From Drosophila persimilis (Eukaryota; Arthropoda; Insecta; Diptera; Drosophilidae), in NCBI RefSeq assembly GCF_003286085.1, contig NW_020825332.1:1297001-1361000 (forward strand): DNA of 64,000 nt, in the 5' to 3' direction. Position numbers and translations under genes: made by a program. Every line of letters begins with the position of its first letter. The stretch's first letter is position 1. Below, one piece after another: positions 1 through 12,874 of the stretch. A model generated the notes under the pieces. The model was given only the letters and a program-made list of their open reading frames with translations, did not search any database and had not been told where the DNA came from.

Positions 1-333
1 GTTGCCACCCGCCGGCGTCGTCTCGCAAGGATCCCGTAGGAGCAGCACATTCAAATGTCCTGGAAATCCAATGTAATCACTCAGTCCCCTATCTGCACTG
101 TTAAACTGGGCCAGTGCCTCCGACATATGGTCGATAGTCGACAGGGTCAGCTCCAACAGCTGTGGCGTCTCCGTCACATGGCTCTCAAAAACGTCGGCGG
201 ACAAATACGGAATGCTGCCGCCTTTTGTTGTCTGCATAAGCAGCGGTGTCCGCTGCCCTGGTGCTCCATCCTTTATGTGCAGCCGGCCCAGACGACCACT
301 GTTCTTGGTGAGGCTCTCTATCACGAATTTCAT
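1..333 (-). CDS. Qtrt2: Queuine tRNA-ribosyltransferase accessory subunit 2 (partial, N-terminal 111 codons)
   Basis: The frame is open from an ATG at 331-333 (minus strand) to the window edge, so only the N-terminus is present. The peptide begins [18 protein letters not shown] and contains [15 protein letters not shown], a central [12 protein letters not shown] and, at the edge, [12 protein letters not shown]. The order of these blocks matches the start of the QTRT2/QTRTD1 family (human: KVVNGCRLGK, LYTKTGSAPHLT, AQLTLSSL, LHDP...CPAG). Family knowledge: QTRT2 is the non-catalytic partner of QTRT1 in the TGT complex, which replaces guanine-34 with queuine in GUN-anticodon tRNAs and localises to the outer mitochondrial membrane. 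The zinc-binding C-terminus lies outside the window. A dispersed repeat begins about 56 bp upstream of the start codon. The D. melanogaster equivalent is, from memory, CG3434. Confidence 0.85.
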   Translation of the reverse strand, partial: MKFVIESLTKNSGRLGRLHIKDGAPGQRTPLLMQTTKGGSIPYLSADVFESHVTETPQLLELTLSTIDHMSEALAQFNSADRGLSDYIGFPGHLNVLLLRDPCETTPAGGN

Positions 334-388
334 GCCGGTTCCCCTCTATTTGGAATATCTTTAGAATAAAATTCCATTTGGATTTATC

Positions 389-890
389 GATCAAATATAC
401 GCACGACTTATCGCGGTCTTATTTATTCCGTCTGACCCTCAGACCGATGCAAATTCGATTCCTCAAATTTTGCTGTTCGGTCTAATGTTACAAACTAACT
501 AGAACCCTCAGCGCTAAACACATATTTTTATCCGATTTATTAATTGATTTTCTACCATATTGGCACAGTAAAAAGACTCCTTTTTATAAGATTGTTTATA
601 AAATTAGGTTTAAACAAAGAAGGGTCACAAAAATATGCCATTTTTTACATGGCAACTACACGGTAACTACATATTTGCTACAGATCAACAACATATTTAC
701 GGAGTATGGACATTTGTATACCCTATTTCTTGTACTTAATGTTAAAATTCTGTTTTCCAAGCTTCTTTGAAACGTAATTAAGAATGTATTTTTCACAGAT
801 TCAAATTTTTTTATATATTCATGCATTTGATTAAATGACTGTATATACATCGTAATATATATTTCGTTGAGATAGCTTTTAAACCAAGAC
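389..890 (-). repeat. Dispersed repeat, copy 1 (upstream of Qtrt2)
   Basis: This stretch shares long blocks with 51034-51216, 51521-51818 and 28704-29055. Examples are ATCAAATATACG near 391, the GTCTGACCCTCAGA block near 433, the TACATGGCAACTACAC block near 646, the ATTTACGGAGTATG block near 695, and TTCGTTGAGATAGCTTT near 863. No reading frame is preserved. It looks like an old non-autonomous element. Similar AT-rich interspersed elements (SGM/INE-1 type) are known in the obscura group, but family membership was not tested. The flanking 890-1826 stretch is AT-rich with CATATG/ACATACAT microsatellites, and I see no gene in it. Confidence 0.7.
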
Positions 891-1826
891 TGATTAGTTT
901 CAGCATTCATTGCTGCCGGAGATGACAAAAATCTCTTTAAATATATAATATTCGTCTCCCAATACAAAAACAAGCCCGCAGTTTTTCAAATTAACTAATA
1001 TAACCGCAGCAAGGAATAAATACAGTAAAATAATGTCAATAATAAATTTAGGAAACTAATAAAGCAAAAACTTTGATCAAAACAGTGTAACTTTATTTTC
1101 GCTTTCCTACGAGCGTTTTGCTAGTTTTTGGGGCCTCTCATCTGCTCGCCGCTGCGCTCCTCTTCTGTTCGCCCCATTTTATGTTGTATGCGCAGCGTAC
1201 TTGATGGGAATTGTTGTCATTCATTGTTTTTGCTGTTTTTCAGTTATGGATATTCGGGCCCGCTCGCACTTGTTCTGAGCATATGCATATACACAATATG
1301 TATTGCACATGTGCATATGAAGACAATACATACATATGTTGTCGTTTTCCTCAATTTGTGTGTGTTTCTGTTCCGTTCCGTTCTGTTCGCGTCGTTCATT
1401 GATTTCCTAATTAAGTTTATAATTAAAATTAATTGAAAAATTACTCTCACACACACATGCATATGCGCATGTATGTACATATGTGCAGACCAATCTATGT
1501 AAATTGCCCTGTTGCCGCCGTGTTGTAACAACAAAAATTTGTGTGAGAATTTCTATTAACGACGAAATTTTTGCAGCGCTTTTGAATTTGAAAACGAAAT
1601 TGTGCCAAAAAAGCACTGTAGAGGTAATTGTTAGAACAATAATGCAGAGGCTGTTTAATTGATGATTTCCTTGCGCTGGCTATATTTAAAAAAATTAACA
1701 GCGATATGTATCTTTTAAACAAAAGTCATAGGGCAACTAACTATAGCCCATGCGCCCTTTTCTGTATCCATAATACAACTATAAAAATTCCTGGCACAAG
1801 ACACTGAAATAGCCATAAATTGTGGC

Positions 1827-2328
1827 TTAAGTATTATTCCTTGGCCACTTCTGTTGGATAGGCGGAGGAGGTGGCGGCGGCGCGAAAACATACGGTTCTA
1901 AGGTGGCCAGCTAGGGGGTTGCCAGAACCTTCGCTGTTCGTGGCCTTGAGATCGCAGGCAGAGTCATTGCTACCTGTTTGGCTTTGCTGGGCAATCTGAA
2001 TGTCTTTAATGTCTGGAGTATCGTAAAAAATTGTAAACCTATTCCGTGCACTTGGACAGACAATAAAATTTCGCATTTATACGCTTTCCAGGTGGTCCTG
2101 CCAAAACCCGACGATGTGGCAACTCTAGGCAAATGAACTGTTTTTACCTGCACAAATACAAGAGCGCGCGTCGCTGCTTCTGCGAGGGGGGTACGGCGAC
2201 GGGGCAACCAACGGATAATTTAGTGGAATTTTCAAAAATAGCAAAGCCAGCAGCAGCCCCAGCCATATCCATAATCCTACAGCGAGAGCGCAGAGGAGAG
2301 CAGCAGCAACAACAGGCATAATAATCAA
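1827..2328 (-). CDS. Tentative small membrane protein gene (four exons, 110 aa)
   Basis: Read on the minus strand, exons 2148-2328, 2052-2097, 1974-1995 and 1827-1910 join in frame through introns of 50, 56 and 63 nt, the usual fly intron size. The first donor is GTAAAA and its acceptor GGCAG; the second donor, GTGCAC, is weak, and exon 3 is only 22 nt. The product would start MPVVAAALLCALAVG (second Met), carry one long hydrophobic segment (about residues 4-33), then a basic stretch (PPGKRINAKFYCL) and a proline-rich tail ending KWPRNNT. I do not recognise the family. Competing readings exist: an unspliced 80-codon ORF at 1834-2076, or chance openness of CTG-rich DNA in the upstream region of the next gene. 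Treat as a hypothesis. Confidence 0.25.
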
Positions 2329-3717
2329 AGATTAAATCAGGTTTATATGGAAAGGGTTAGGTTAGCAAAGCAGCAGCAGCCTGTCGCAGGAAGAGAGAGG
2401 AGAAATACACGTTTCCTAGTCTCAGTTGGCAACAACAACAACTACACACCTACAACTGATTGCACACACACGCAAACGCAGGCAAACGAGAGAGCGACTT
2501 AAGTGAGGGAGGGAGAGCAAAAACGCGAGAGCAGTGAGTGTGAAAGAGAGCTAAGATTAACGTTGCCGCAGCAGAGCTGTTCAGGCAGCATTGTACGCTT
2601 TTCGCTCTTCGCTCATTTTCTTTCGTTGTGTGCTCCGGCAATGTCGTGTTTCGGAACGGTGGAAATAATAGCAACAACAAGATAAGATTTTCCGTTTTTC
2701 CGTATGGAGCAGCGGCATTTGTTTTGAAAGTAAAGCAAAAGCGAGCCAGAAAAACGAAATATAAAGAAACGCCGACAGCGACGAAAGACCGCGCCTCGCC
2801 TGAATCCAAACGGTGTTTTTTTTTTTGTGTACGGCGTGCGTGTGTGTAGACGAATATTAGCCAAAAAACCACTGAAAATAGTGCAAAAAGAGCCCTCAAA
2901 TAATTATAATAATAAAGAAAGCCAAGAAATAATAAAATAGGCAAAAAGACAGATGAGGAGGCCCGAGAGAGCAGGCCCCCAGACGCAAAGCAAAGACCAG
3001 TAATACCAAGACCCCAAAAGGCCAGACCAGTTTCAAAAAAAGCCTATTTGCAGGGCCCGCCGCCAGATAGTAGTGTACGTGCGTGTGTGTTTTTTTCTCG
3101 TTATTTGTTTCCGTGTGTGTGTGTGTGCTATAAGAGACCACATACGAGGAGGGAAAGGCCGTTTCAAGGAGCGGAAAGGCAGCAGCAACGAACAGTGCGC
3201 GAGCAAGCAATAAGAATAATAAATTACACTTTGCTATAATAAGAAAAATTTATACATACCTATACACACACAGCCATACCGACGTGCCAGTGCCCCACAC
3301 ACATGAGCACAAGTAATGCTGGCGTCTGAGTGTGTGTGCGCTGCGCTGCTTGTGGAAAATTGTAATAAAATATGAACCGCAGCTAGCCCGCAAAGGAAGC
3401 GGCGAGAGAGAGAGAGAGAGAGGAGGAGAAGCAGAGAAGCGGCAGTAAAACGAGAAATCGACTGGAAAACCCACAACAAAAAAACCAAGGAAAAGAATTG
3501 AGTGAAAATATCGAAACTGCATCAAAGAAAAGCTGCTGCTACTACTACTATAATCATTGTATTCATGTGCCATTTAATTGTTTGGGAAAAGCTTTAAAGG
3601 GATATTCTACACCATACTATATCTGTAAGACGCCACAGTATTAGCAACGCAACACATTAACATAGAAACACACACACATATAAATATATATATATACATA
3701 CCCCCCGCGCGTGCAAC
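2329..3717 (+). promoter_or_regulatory. Upstream region and 5' leader of the two-domain locus
   Basis: This GA- and CA-rich stretch precedes the ATG at 3718 and has the character of a long developmental-gene 5' leader: GAGAGAG clusters (about 2390, 2490, 3408), CAG/CAA triplets and AATAAT runs. GAGA elements of this type bind Trl/GAF in flies. The sequence just before the start codon is AT-rich, then CCCCCCGCGCGTGCAACATGTC. I cannot place the transcription start from the sequence. Confidence 0.4.
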
Positions 3718-6700
3718 ATGTCCTGCATATCGAGCAATTTCAGCTCCTTCTTCCTCAATTCGCTCAACGATCCCTCGGAGTTTTCCAAGTACTTGAGCAA
3801 TGGCGAACTGAAATGCACTCAATTCGAGGAATTTCAAGTGTTTGGCTGCGGCGCAGGCGCATCGTCGGGACAGCAGCAGCAGTCGCAGCAGTTGCAACAA
3901 CAACAACTACAGTATTCCCACACACATTTATCCAATGGCTGCGGCACGGATTTCTCCTACGAGGCAGCAGCGGCGGCGTCATCGTCGTCGTCCCATACGC
4001 AACGAGAAACCTGCCTGCCTGCCAGCTCAGGTAGTGGTAATCCGACGACGACGCCGAGTTCTCACTCGCACACAGTCGCTGCCGCCGCCGCCGCTGCCGC
4101 CGCCTATGTCGCTGCAGAGTCGGGTGTCGCCGCAGCGCCGCCATCAGCAGCAGCAGCTATACCGGGGGCAGCAGGAGGATCAGTCGTAGGGCCATCCCCT
4201 GCAAGCAATCGCTGGCCCACGGCGGTGGCCACCCCCAATGGGGGATCGGTATCGGTGCCCCAGCACTTTGATGGTTCCTTCGAGTTTATAAAATATCTGC
4301 GCCACTCCACGGACTTTACGCCGGGAACAGCCAGTGCCACGGCGGGCGATAGCTCCGCAGCTGCAGCAGCGGCAGCAGCATCAGAGAAAAGCACCAAGGG
4401 AGTACCGGGAGCAGCACTAGCGGCAGTGGCAGGCGCTGGCACACCACCCCCGCCACCCCAATCGCCCGTGGCCAGTGCGGGGCTCCTCGACCTGGACACA
4501 AGCACCTCCCAGAAATCGCGTTCCGCCTCCCGTAAGGTGGCCGCACTTCTCTCCTCAGTTTCACGCGCCTCCAATAGCCACCAGCTGGACACGAGCTCGT
4601 CCGCGCTGGACGTCTTTGACCACGATTCAAAGCAGACCATCTTCGACCTGCAGCACATGGCCTCCAACGGGTCCTCCAACTCAAACGAGTCCTCGCTGGA
4701 GTTACTCGCCTTCCCCAACTCCCATTTGAATGCCTCCAACTCGAATACCTCGTCGGAGGGCGCTGCCTGCGGTAGTGCCGGGGAGTTTGGTGGCATTCTG
4801 ACGGGCGCCAGCTCCTCTTCGACCGCCTCCTCCTCGTCGCACGCCCCCAAGCTGCTCGGCAGCTTCGTGATCAAGGAGAACTTCGAGGTGCATCCCTCTC
4901 ACAAGGTGGAGGAGGGCATCTTCCAGCACATGAACAAGCTCCCCTCTAAGAAGAAGGACACGCTCAAGCAGCTGGGCGTCCGATTCACGGGCCAAATGAC
5001 GCTGACGGACAAATCGATTGTGGTCGAGAATTTCATCAAGTTTTGCGAGGTGAGTAAATGGAAAATGGAAATGGAAATGAGAACGGGAGCGGGAGCGGGA
5101 ATAGGAGGGGTGGTCTCTGGGTTGGCGGATGTTGGGCTGTGATTAGGCTTGGGGTTGGGCTGGAGGAACGAGTCGAATTTCGTGGACCTCTGCCATGCAT
5201 ATACTGGTGTGTAGGTGTCTGTGTGTGGAGGAGGGATTCTACGTGTATATAGGGAGTTTTGAGCGCTCTCCTTTTTCCTCATTTTCATATGCAATTTAAA
5301 TATTTGCACATATGTACGCATTTATTATGATGGCAACCATCGCCGGCAGGGAACACCGTTAACATTTTCACACCCTGAACGTAACTATTTCAGCTTGATT
5401 TTTCGTATATTTCCACACAGAAACATGCTACTCTTTATCAACTTCCTGAAATACCCAGAATAGGGGTCCCCTATTTTATACTTGAGTCATACTCTATAGT
5501 CAATTCCAGTCCCAGTCAAAGGTACAGAACCTTCAACTTGAGTATTATTTTAGTGAAAATTGCACCTTTCTTGATGTGCCCTTATCTAATCATTACATTA
5601 TCAAAGATTCCCCAAGGGAACATCTATGCCTGGCTCCAATGTTATGGGGAATCCCACTTCGGGATGTGGGGATGATAGATCCCAGTTGGAAGCATCATTA
5701 TCGGCGAATGTTAATATTCAGCTAATGGAAGTGTGGTATTAGTTATACCCCTGCTTAAGTTCCAGCATCCCATCAGATCCCACGATATGTATTTCGAAAA
5801 TCCAACCATTTGCAGGTACCCAAAACGCCGAAAATATACATGGGGAAAATGGGGATATATTCATAATATAAACATGCACCCTATCCATATCCCCAATACA
5901 CAGGCACATTTCTCGGCCCATTATGTGGCCCACCCACCCACTTCCACTCCCCCACCCCCACACCCACAAAGAGGACTCTCTCTCACACTCACACAAATGT
6001 CATTATAAATTGTAATAACAGGAGAAGCAGCAGGGACGCTGGCGTCGCTGTCGACGCTGACTGCAGCCAACCACAAATTCCGCATACAACTGTAATCATG
6101 TGTGCTCCAATGTATGTATGCATGTATGCTGTGTGGGTGGGTGGGGGCTGTGTGCGTGTATGTGTATGCTTCTAAACACCTATACATGCTCTGGATGGTG
6201 GCCGTGGACGTTCCCGGCCCCGGTCTCTCCTTTCTTCATACATTTGGCGCCCTTTTCAACACTATGCCAGAGTCAACCCCACAAACACTCTGCCATGCTC
6301 ATTACGTTCGGCTTTATCAGAGGAACACACACACACACAGAGAGAGAGAAAGCGCCCATCTAGATTTGTCGACCACCCCTCCGGGCACACACACACATAT
6401 CTACATAGAAACACTCGCCAAACTATGTACAAAATGGCATTGATGGCATAATACAACAACTACGAAAAGAGGGAGACAGAGAGAGACGTGGAGGAGGAGC
6501 AGTGGAGGAGAAAGAAGTAGAGGAAGCACGGCTCTAACCTTATTTCAACATGGTGTGGGTGGGCAGGCAGCGGGGTGGTAGGGGGCTGAGGAATCCGAAT
6601 ATTACAACATTTTAGTTCTAAGACGCTCTCGCTCTTCCACCTACTTTACTGCTCCCTAACTCAAAATTTGTGACGCTCTCTCACGTTAGGATTCTCTTGC

Positions 6701-9150
6701 TTTCTGCCACCCACCTTGCTCTTTCTCTCTCGCTCTCGCTCTCTCTCTCTCTCTCTCTCCTTGGCTCACGCTCAAAAACTTACTTGGAAAAGGCGGCTCC
6801 TGCTTATGCCCGCTGCATCTGTCTCTGCTGCTGCTCAAACTACCATGTCGCCCATGGTATGTGTAGTAGTGTCTCTCTTTGTGTGTCTGTGGCGTCTGCG
6901 GGTGTGAGTGAGTGTGGGGGCAACCCCCAAAATTCTCAAGGCAGTAGCCAGGCGGTAGGTGGTGCTATTGAGTAATTGTATATTCCCCCAATGCCCCCGC
7001 CACTGTTCTTACACACATACACACACACGCATACCATCATCAAGTTACTTGAGGGGATTCCGTGGGGCTGGCTTCCGTTGGACTGTCCGCTGCCTGCTTG
7101 GGCATGTCCTTTTCTCACAAAGTCTCTCTGTCGGCGTGTGTGTGTGTGTGTACATTTTATCAACACACTTTATACATGTCTCTATCGGAGTGGGTGGGCA
7201 ACGGGCTGTCGGTGGGTGTATGGCGAAGGCTGAAGGCTACTAAGTGCGCATGCAGTCAGCTTTACCCATACAAGTGCATTCCCTTTTGCCTAACTTTGTG
7301 TGCTGCCAAGCATATGTGTGGGTAAAGGACAGCTTACTGTGGGACTGGCACTGCCATGGGGTTGGGGTGATGATGGGAGGCAGCAGGGCAGGTACAATGT
7401 CTCGGGTTCGCACAATTTACGCGCACACACATCCAAACACATGCATGGGGCATTGATTATAATTTTAAATTATACATGCATACATATCTACACATGTATG
7501 TATATCTACATATGGTACATACATATATGTATGTATATATATCCCAACATAACTGTACATGTCTCATACAGACATACATATGTATTTCTAACATGTAGAA
7601 CCGTATAAAATATTTAGCTTTTGTGCAACATTTGGGGACATATTAAATTAGTGTTGGCTAACGTTTTTTTCACATCAGCCATGTGTGTGCTTTAGAGCAG
7701 GTGGAGGCATTAGTGTCGCATACCCGCCCCCCCCGTGTTCCAGCCAAATTAGTTGCCTAATGAAAAGGTTGGGGAACAGTGGGAAATTGACACGCATTCA
7801 ACACCCCTCTTTGTCACCTGCTCATTGCACACACACAAAAAACCTGTTAAGCGGCAGACACAGCTCCACAGGAACAGGAGGAAAGAGTGAAAGTGTGAAA
7901 ATTGTTGCCCTCACACACCCTGCCCCGCCCCCAAAGCACGCCCTTTGCCACACACAGGCTACGCAGTCGGGCAACCCTCGAAAAAGAATCAAAAAATCAT
8001 GGCAGCAACAGCCAAAACACGAACCGTTATTGTTGTTGCTCTTTGTTGCTGTTGCTGTTCCTGCTCCTGCTCCCTCCTCAGTCACAGCACGCACAAGCAA
8101 CACCCACAACAGAAACAGAAGCAACAACAACAGCAAAAAAGGGAAAACAATTCACACTTGTCTCAATACAAACATGCCAACAAAAGCAACAACACACCAC
8201 AGACAACAACCGCAATCCCGCCACACTAACACACACACACACACCCAAACATGGCAATGGCTACGGCTACGGCTACGTCACGCACAAACACAAAAACAAA
8301 AACAATGTCTGCCAATAAGTTTGCAAAAAAGGAAAAAAAAAAAAGGAAAAAATGAAACGTTACGAAAACAGAAACAGAAGCGAAGGCAAGAACAAAATAC
8401 CGCAACACATTGCCATTTTCGTTCTGTTTTTATTCCTCTTCGTGCTTTTTTTTGTGTCGTTTTTCTTCTTTTCTGTTTGTTTGACTGCGAAACAGTCAGC
8501 AGAGCAGCAACAGTGCTTCACTTGTCAGCACACCACACCTACCCCCCACCCCACCTACCAGTTGTGTGCTTGTTAATGAGACGCCTGCTGCTGCGTCCGT
8601 CCTTCTGGCTTCCAGGTGTCGCGCTGTCATCACGGAAAGAGAGTGTTGAGTTGGTTGTCTCTGTGCTGTGTGTCTTACTTACTCTCCCTCTTCCGATGCT
8701 CTTCTGCCTGATGGCCTGGCCTGGCCCCTTGGAAATGTAAAGTTTTCGCCTCACACTTTGGTGCTGGTCCTGGTCCTTGGTTTGGACGTCACTCCTTTTT
8801 GCTCTATTGATTTTTAACATAATCAAAGCCCAAAACCCAAAATGTATGCACACATACACAAATACAAAGAGAGGCATTCATGCATACATACATACAGACA
8901 TACAGCATACACATGTACATCCATACATACATATGTACGTATACTTTTCTGTAGAGAAGAATTGAAGCTCAGAGTCAGCATTTCGACAGCGTTGCCATGT
9001 GTGTGCTTAGGAGTGTGAGTGAGTGAGAGAGCGAGTGGGTTTAGTTTTGGGGGTGAGTGGGTTGGTGGCGACGCTGCCATCGTGCTGATTATGAGGATGT
9101 TGATAAGTTTCAACGAGGACCGACCCGAGGACACCCGAAGACCCCCTAAC

Positions 9151-9181
<31 letters not shown>

Positions 9182-11384
9182 GCCACACCACGCCACAGAC
9201 CTCCATTAAGCTGCTGCGCCTACTAAAGCTAGACAAACACAGCCACGCACACTGGCGTATGGTAACCCTTTTCTGAGGGAGAGGAGCGGAGGCTTGGCTG
9301 GGCTGGGCTGGGCTGGGCTGGGCTGGATTGGGGGTCTTTTGCAAACATCCTTCTTCCTCCAGCCCCTTTCACGGCAGGGGGAGTGTGGGTGGAGCAGGGT
9401 CTGTGTGTGTGTGGTGGGGAAATGGCTTCATTGAAAATGTTGTTTGCTTTTCTATTTGGGTTTGCTTTTCTGCCTTTTCCGCTTCCCTTTTCTGGCCCTA
9501 TTCTATATTTTTACACTATAAAATATACATTGTAAAGGATGGTTTGGGATGGGTGTATGGGTTTGGAATATGCGGGGCTTTTGGTTTGCCATGTTATTCA
9601 GGAACTCATTCCCCATTCTCCATACCCCATACCCCTTTTCCACTCCATCCTTTTTCCCTTCAGCAAGTTTTTGGCTTTTGTGTAAAATTTTCGTTTTAAA
9701 CTTTTGCGTTGTACACGAATTATAAGTTTTGATTAGTAGTGGGTAAAGTTTTTCGGGCCCCATGTGTGTGTCTATAAGTTTTCTAGGGGTGGCAGAGAGG
9801 TACGGTTGTACGGTTGTACGGCTGTACGGTTCGGTCGAGTACGTGTATATATGTATGTAGTACATTATGTAACCTCGCAAGTACATATATACACATGTAT
9901 GTATATGTATTTGCAGCGCAGTCATGGGAATATGCAGAGGAAAAGCCTAAAACTAAGGGAAATCAAGCTGAAAAGGGGTGTGTAGTGGGGTGGGGCACAG
10001 AGCAAAAAGGTATTTTTTGGACTAATGGAAAGGGTGGTTCGTGGTTGGATGTGGGGAGACATGTAAAACAGGCTTCTCTAGAGGCATTTTCATAAATAAA
10101 TCCGTATTCCGATCTTATTTTCAGGAATATGAAATCAAGGATCATCGGCCCTGGCTGTCCCTAAATCAGTGCGGCCTCAACAAGCCCGAACAGATCAAAT
10201 TCGCTCGATATTTGGGCCAGGGTCTGCCCACGTTTACGCTCTTTTGCATTTATAGCAATTATAAGAATCTGTTTTGCACAAAACGCACAGAAATGTAAGT
10301 GTGGATCGATTGCGGAACACGCCCAAAAGCATGCTATAATTATGCCGATTATCCCTACGTTTTTAGCTACACCAAGGATGGCTACAATCTGCCTTATATA
10401 CTCGACAAAACCAAGCGCTTCCTGGCCAACACAACAGCTGGTAAGTAAACCTACAGCTATAGCTATGTATACATATATACGCGATATACATATGTATATG
10501 ATATATAAAGTGTAGTGCAAATGCAGCAGAAGGCAGACCACGAAAAACACACACTCACAAAAGTGTTTCTCGGGCAGAGGAAAAATTAATAAAAAGAAAA
10601 CAGAATGTGCTAAATTTTAAAAATACACTCAAAACTAAAAGTGCTTACATTCTTCTCTCTTCTTTATGATTTCTCTCAATTCTACTTGTAGTTTTCTTTC
10701 ACATTTGCATTTTCTGCGCTTCTGTTTCTATTTTTATTTCTCGTGCACTTTCCGTTTTCGGTTCCCTCACAAAATCGAAAAAATAAAAATAAAAAATTTT
10801 TTTTGAAAAACTGGGGGCGGGCGGGAAACACCTTCAGAATTGGCTGCCTATTTTTGCGAAAAAATTTCAACAACTAGAAAATAATCAATTTCTGTCTGTG
10901 CCACTGTGCCACGAAAATCGTACAAGAATCATTTTAATTATTTTTGACTTCAATTTGTTTGTGTTTCCTCTTTCTTCTTCTTTATCCACGCATACGCTTT
11001 GAATCACTAGGCGAAAATACCAACAACAATAACAACATCCAAAACAACAACAACAACAACAACAGTAACAAGACCAACACAACAACAACAACATCCACAC
11101 CGGTAAAACAGACACCACAACAACAACAACAACATCCGCAAGGAGAGCAGGGACCTGCAGGCGACCAACTGCTGGTGGCAGCACCTGCCTCGCCAGCGAA
11201 ACCCACAGCCGCCTCCACAGCCGCCGCTCTGCCATCTACACCCACGCCGACGCCGTTGGGAGGAGGAGCCACAGCAGGAGCACCACTACCACGCACAATG
11301 GCCGCAACATCAACTCCTAGGCCATCAACGCCCACGGGACCAATAGCTGGGCCGCCGCCAACGACTCCACAACATCTCCAACAA

Positions 11385-11416
<32 letters not shown>

Positions 11417-11891
11417 GCAACAACAACAACAACAACAGCATATGTTGCACCAACATTCGCATCCGCATGGCCAGCATCCGCACGGACATCCACATCCGCA
11501 TCACCTGCAGCCGGGCACACCGACACGTAGTCCAGCGATGACACCGCAACATCCACATGCTCCACATCCGCACCACTATCCGCCGCCGCATCCCCATCCC
11601 CATGCCCATGCCCATCCGCATGCCCTGCAACATCCCCATTCGCATCACTTTGCCTATGCCCATCCGCAGCATCCACAGCACCCACAGCATCCTCAACACC
11701 CCCAACATCCGCAGCAGCATCATCCGCACTTCTATCCGCACTCGCCGCACCCACACGCAACACATGTCCAGCACATGGCAGCGATGGGCTACAGTCCGGC
11801 GCCGCCACCGCAGTCATCGGTTGGGGGTGGTGGTGCAGCAGGCGCAGGATCTGCAGGAGGAGGAGGCGGCGGACCGCCAGTGTCCATGTGA
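3718..11891 (+). CDS. Unnamed-domain protein, copy A (818 aa, four exons)
   Basis: CDS is joined from 3718-5049, 10125-10294, 10367-10440 and 11011-11891; all donors are GTGAGT/GTAAGT-like and the frame closes at TGA 11889-11891. Residues 1-375 are Ser/Ala/Gln-rich and probably disordered, with a conserved-looking opener MSCISSNFSSFFLNSLNDPSEF. A compact domain spans about residues 380-526: IKENFEVHPSHKVEEG, LPSKKKDTLKQLGV, VVENFIKFCEEYEIKDHRP, then EQIKFARYLGQGL. The tail (exon 4) is Asn/Gln-rich with a CAG/CAA polyglutamine run at 11378-11440, followed by HPHGHPHP-type His/Pro repeats. The same domain recurs at 13169-14027 with the splice position after FC(E/N) conserved and a second exon of the same 170-nt length, so the two arose by duplication. 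I do not recognise the domain. The LGQGL...TL..IY..(Y/F)K pattern could be a small helical DNA-binding fold, but that is a guess. Function unknown. Confidence 0.8.
5050..10124 (+). other. Large first intron of copy A
   Basis: The 5.07-kb intron has donor GTGAGT at 5050 and acceptor TTTTCAG ending at 10124. It is full of simple sequence: CA/GT tracts (6329, 7010, 7136, 8228, 9151-9182), a CT tract at 6719-6760, a CTGGG pentamer array at 9293-9326, an 8-bp TACGGTTG-like array at 9799-9832, and TATG/ACATAC runs. Long open frames here (for example 7685-8740) are of low complexity and carry no recognisable domain. No exon or RNA gene can be supported. Confidence 0.7.
9293..9326. repeat. CTGGG pentanucleotide array
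   Basis: About six head-to-tail copies of GGCTG/CTGGG occur within the first intron of the copy-A gene. The array is G-rich on the plus strand, with runs of only three Gs. Confidence 0.9.
11378..11440 (+). repeat. opa-type CAG/CAA repeat encoding polyglutamine
   Basis: A run of about 20 mixed CAG and CAA codons inside the last coding exon of copy A. The CAA interruptions reduce slippage. Typical of insect transcription-related proteins and likely length-polymorphic. Confidence 0.9.
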
Positions 11892-12874
11892 GATTGGGGT
11901 CGGCGTGGCGCCAAGGGCAGCGGCGGAGGCGCCACCTGTTGACAATCGTAGGCTGTTGCGGATCCACACTCCTATCCTGTTACTGTTCCCAATCCCCTAT
12001 CCCTTCTCCTGTCCCTTATCGATTAGAAATTTTAACCGGAAACCTTATATAAGAACATCGCGTCATAATCTTTTACACATTTTTTTTGTTTCGTTTATTT
12101 TAGAATAATTTTACAAGCTTTTTGCCAAATTTTATTGAAACTATACAACAAATTTGTATTATGTTTGACGACGAAGAAATTGTTGGACAACGATCGATCA
12201 TTATACCCCTCAAAAACTATGCAATGTTATTCCTTAAAAAGAGATTATTACTTTTACACAATCACTCGAAACACTCATACACACACAAGAACATATAGGA
12301 AATCAAGATAACGCTATTTAATATGATTATATTACTACGATACGATTAATCGTATATATATTTTAGTAAGACAAGAACAATGATAATATATGTATTGTAT
12401 GTTAAACAAAAGCCAATCCTAACTATACACACCCCCTATAGTATATGTTTATATACTTGCAATGTACCATATAGTATATGTATATGTACATACATACATA
12501 TGTACTGTATATGGAAATTGTTTGCAAACACACACACACACACAGAAAATATATATATATACATAGCGGAAAGCGATTGAGAACAAAATCGATTGGAAAT
12601 GTTGTTTCTTCTTGAGATTTATTGCCTGCCATTGGGCGCCTCTGCATTTGCGCTAAGCCATTAATAATGGGACGAAAACGGAACGTATTTCCATTGGAAT
12701 GCGATTGCTGTGAGGCTCAGCATCTGTATTCGTAACAATGTCCCGTTAATATCCCTTCAAGACGGCCGATCGATCGGACTGCAAAAACAATACTAGAACC
12801 AGTGTTGAGCAGTTGAACCGTTGCCCGCAGCCTAACTGTAGCCCCTCCCCCTCTCTCTTGTAGACCTCAAGAAC

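Noticed and set aside
7685..8740. 351-codon open frame on the plus strand
   Set aside because: It lies in the first intron of the copy-A gene, consists of Gln/Asn/Thr/Lys low-complexity runs from CA- and AAC-rich DNA, and has no recognisable domain or conserved-looking segment.
11317..11967. Minus-strand frames opposite the His/Gln-rich exon
   Set aside because: They mirror the CAC/CAG/CAT repeats of the sense exon as Val/Asp/Met/Leu repeats; nothing gene-like.
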